Shown here in pieces: positions 21,524-23,114 of a DNA stretch of 23,114 bases (position 1 is its first letter; every line of letters begins with the position of its first letter). The notes beneath the pieces were generated by a model, which was given only the letters and a program-made list of their open reading frames with translations, was not told the origin of the DNA and searched no databases. The translations under genes and the position numbers were made by a program. The DNA is from AP-15 sp035570935 (GTDB lineage Bacteria > Pseudomonadota > Alphaproteobacteria > ATCC43930 > CGMCC-115725): the NCBI GenBank assembly GCA_035570935.1, contig DATMKU010000320.1:1-23114 (forward strand). The letters are read 5' to 3'.

Positions 21524-22570
21524 TTACGAATTCGGTCCGCGCTCCATCGACACCGGTTGCCAGCGCCTGAGGCCGCTCTCCGCCAGCACCGACGGGTTGA
21601 CGCACGACATCGGCCATTTGCCCGACAACGCCAGCGACAGTTCGAGGCCCACCCGTCGCCGTCGCGCCGGGTCGAACCGCGCCGTCGCCGAGGCGACATG
21701 TGCGGTGAGGATCACCTTGTCCATGCGCAACAATGGGTTGTTGCCTCCGGGCGGCTCCTTTTCGAGCACGTCGAGCCCGGCGCCGGCGATCATCCCGTCG
21801 TCGAGCGCCTTGATCAGCGCCGCCTCGTCGGTGGTCGGCCCGCGCCCGGTCGAGATATAGATCGCGGTCTTTTTCATCTGCCGGAAATGCTCTTCGCGGA
21901 TCAGCCGGTTGGCGCTTTCGGTCGCCGGCGTGTGCATCGAGATGATGTCGGCGCGGGCGAGCAGTTCGGCGAGGCCAACCGGCTCGACCCCGCGCTCGAC
22001 CATGACGATCTCTTCGATATACGGGTCATAGGCGATGATGTGGAGGCCGAACGGCCGGGCGCGCTCGGCGACCGCACGGGCGACATGGCCAAAGGCGATC
22101 AGCCCGAGGGTCATGCCTCTGAGGCGGGGGATCTTCAGCAAGGCTGGCCGGCCTTCGGACCAGCGCCCGTCGCGCACCATCCGGTCCTGCTCGATCAATC
22201 GGCGATGGGTGGCGAGGATCAAGGTCATCGCGTGGTCGGCGACTTCCTCGATAAAGGTGTCGGGGCAGTTGGTAACCGGGATGCCCTTTTGGGTCGCGGC
22301 CTCGACATCGACCGTGTCGACGCCGACGCTGCCGAGCGAGATGATTTTGCAGCGCTGCAGCCCGTCGATCATCTTTTTGGTGATCGGCCGACCCTTGGCA
22401 TAGAGCGCGTCGGCGTCCTTCGCGGCGCTGACGAACTCGTCTTCCGATCCGGCCGGAATCTCGAAGATTTCCGCGTCGATCGGCGCCAGCGCCTCCATTT
22501 CATAACCATAGCCGCCGCCGGCGACGGTGAAGCTCGCACCCGCCGGTGTCGCAATCTTGAACTTGGCCAA
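21524..22570 (-). CDS. D-isomer-specific 2-hydroxyacid dehydrogenase, second copy
   Basis: This is a 348-residue NAD-dependent enzyme. The chosen TTG at 22570 opens (M)AKFKIATPAGASF and has GGGAGGG upstream; the frame extends to an ATG at 22666 with no family resemblance. Catalytic R243 (STGRGPTTDE), E272 (LEKEPP) and H291 (LTAHVAS) are intact and spaced as in the paralogue at 16085-17092. The nucleotide loop reads GLIAFGHVA (156-164): the first Gly of the GxGxxG motif is Ala here, a variant tolerated in some members. Cofactor preference should be checked. It probably shares a transcript with the gluconolactonase-like gene 91 nt downstream. Confidence 0.92.
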   Translation of the reverse strand: MAKFKIATPAGASFTVAGGGYGYEMEALAPIDAEIFEIPAGSEDEFVSAAKDADALYAKGRPITKKMIDGLQRCKIISLGSVGVDTVDVEAATQKGIPVTNCPDTFIEEVADHAMTLILATHRRLIEQDRMVRDGRWSEGRPALLKIPRLRGMTLGLIAFGHVARAVAERARPFGLHIIAYDPYIEEIVMVERGVEPVGLAELLARADIISMHTPATESANRLIREEHFRQMKKTAIYISTGRGPTTDEAALIKALDDGMIAGAGLDVLEKEPPGGNNPLLRMDKVILTAHVASATARFDPARRRRVGLELSLALSGKWPMSCVNPSVLAESGLRRWQPVSMERGPNS

Positions 22571-22620
22571 CCCGCCCTCCCGTTTCCCGCAAAATCCGCG
22601 CCGATCAGACCGTTGCCGAT

Positions 22621-22638
22621 GCGGCTTGTCAATTGCCG
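22621..22638. repeat. 18-bp direct repeat, left copy
   Basis: gcggcttgtcaattgccg matches 22990-23007 at 17 of 18 positions in the same orientation. It lies in the leader of the dehydrogenase gene, on one side of the collapsed toxin-antitoxin locus. Confidence 0.75.
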
Positions 22639-22716
22639 CAGGGATGGGCCCAGCATTGACCGGCATTACGGTGCGTTCTACAGGCTGGTCCAGACAGCTA
22701 GCCCGGACGAGACATC

Positions 22717-23114
22717 ATGGACCGGCGGGAGTGGTCGCTGCAGGACGCGAAAAACAGCTTTAGCGCGGTTGTCGACGCGGCCTCGAAAGGGACACCGCAA
22801 ACCGTCACCAAACGCGGCAAGCCCGCTGTCGTCGTGCTGTCGGTGGCCGACTACGAAAAGCTCAAGCAGACGGCGGCACACCATCGGCCGTGGCGACGCG
22901 CAATGTGCGGCATTTCGCGCCGTCTGGTGTTGCGGTCGAGAACCCGTGCGAAAGCTGAAGACCAGGCGGAGAGCGGCTTGCGTCGGCCCGCGGCTTGTCA
23001 ATCGCCGGGCGCCGGGGCGGGCGGCGACAGCGGGATCAGCGACAGGATCAAACTGACGACGACCAGGATCGACACGCCACCGATGACCCCGACCAGCCGC
23101 TCGAGGCCGGGGCT
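22717..23114 (+). CDS. Phd/YefM-family antitoxin N-terminus, fused out of frame to a VapC remnant (open at window edge)
   Basis: The ATG at 22717 opens MDRREWSLQDAKNSFSAVVD, then TPQTVTKRGKPAVVVLSVADYEKLKQ. This is the Phd/YefM antitoxin fold, the DNA-binding and dimerisation part of a type II toxin-antitoxin module. Antitoxin-like sequence stops near residue 54. From ~22878 the frame reads unrelated Arg-rich residues, because it runs out of frame through the tail of a VapC toxin and then antisense through another gene. It has no stop before the window ends. The toxin-neutralising C-terminus is therefore lost. It may still bind its operator, but is better seen as a relic. Confidence 0.82.
   Translation, partial: MDRREWSLQDAKNSFSAVVDAASKGTPQTVTKRGKPAVVVLSVADYEKLKQTAAHHRPWRRAMCGISRRLVLRSRTRAKAEDQAESGLRRPAACQSPGAGAGGDSGISDRIKLTTTRIDTPPMTPTSRSRPG
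22878..22958 (+). pseudogene. VapC PIN-domain toxin, C-terminal remnant
   Basis: In the frame different from the antitoxin, 22890-22958 reads VATRNVRHFAPSGVAVENPC then ES and a stop. This is the standard C-terminus of VapC-type PIN ribonucleases (VTRNVxDF...GV.V.NPW), including the conserved Asn after the Arg. The rest of the toxin (about 110 residues) is absent. The join to antitoxin sequence lies between about 22878 and 22890, which implies one internal deletion of several hundred bases removing the antitoxin end and most of the toxin. Confidence 0.8.
22990..23007. repeat. 18-bp direct repeat, right copy
   Basis: gcggcttgtcaatcgccg is the partner of 22621-22638 (one mismatch). It includes the stop codon and last codons of the minus-strand membrane protein gene. 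Confidence 0.75.
22998..23114 (-). CDS. C-terminal fragment of a membrane protein, unknown
   Basis: The last 38 codons of a minus-strand gene run in from the right edge: SPGLERLVGVIGGVSILVVV, then SLILSLIPLS, a short Pro/Ala tail (PPAPAPGD) and a stop at 22998-23000. The hydrophobic stretch is a clear membrane span close to the C-terminus. The frame, codon use and span support a real gene, but the family cannot be told from this piece. Confidence 0.6.
   Translation of the reverse strand, partial: SPGLERLVGVIGGVSILVVVSLILSLIPLSPPAPAPGD

Noticed and set aside
21509..23056. Plus-strand open frame of about 515 codons across the second dehydrogenase
   Set aside because: It is antisense to the dehydrogenase catalytic residues, lacks a recognisable domain, and runs in another frame through the Phd antitoxin start.

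Overview
The window is high-GC DNA with densely packed genes, strong G/C third-position bias, many GTG/TTG starts and a ccmABCD cytochrome c maturation cluster. It carries catabolic families common in environmental Alphaproteobacteria (Rhodospirillales/Rhizobiales-like). That placement is inferred from gene content and style; no rRNA, tRNA or other lineage marker is present.

Layout. (1) 1-2305, minus strand: ccmA-ccmB-ccmC and the first codons of ccmD, the System I heme delivery module. An intrinsic terminator ends directly against the ccmA start codon, and three further hairpins follow in the same gap. (2) 2473-3723, minus: a PaaK-type acyl-CoA ligase. (3) 3990-8333, plus: a two-gene envelope module. 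The first gene encodes a signal-peptide/TPR/outer-membrane-barrel protein resembling Slam translocators. The second encodes a 954-residue exported protein with an N-terminal FecR domain, a Thr/Gly repeat linker and a C-terminal TbpB/hemophilin-like barrel. This pair is my best candidate for a little-described system. (4) 8408-9349, minus: two related small exported Pro/Gly-rich proteins, the second divergent from a LysR regulator (9439-10410). (5) 10537-17092, plus: a catabolic run of two tandem, 4-nt-overlapping amidases, a decayed 2-oxoglutarate/Fe(II) oxygenase, a cupin, a lactonase-family metallo-hydrolase that has lost half of its HxHxDH motif, a HAD phosphatase and a D-2-hydroxyacid dehydrogenase. 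(6) 17347-20404, plus: a GT-C/GT39-like membrane glycosyltransferase, an HpcH/HpaI aldolase and a frameshifted YaiI/YqxD-family gene. (7) 20491-22570, minus: an SMP-30/gluconolactonase-like enzyme and a second D-2-hydroxyacid dehydrogenase, separated by a palindromic interspersed-type repeat. (8) 22717-23114: a Phd antitoxin start collapsed onto the tail of a VapC toxin. The scar lies between two 18-bp near-identical direct repeats, next to the C-terminus of a minus-strand membrane protein that runs off the edge.

The enzymes in (5)-(7) (amide hydrolysis, hydroxyacid oxidation, aldol cleavage, lactone hydrolysis, acyl-CoA activation) fit use of small organic acids and amides, but no single pathway can be reconstructed. 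Three loci carry small lesions (oxygenase, metallo-hydrolase, YaiI). They may be real gene decay or assembly error, and read-level checking would separate the two.
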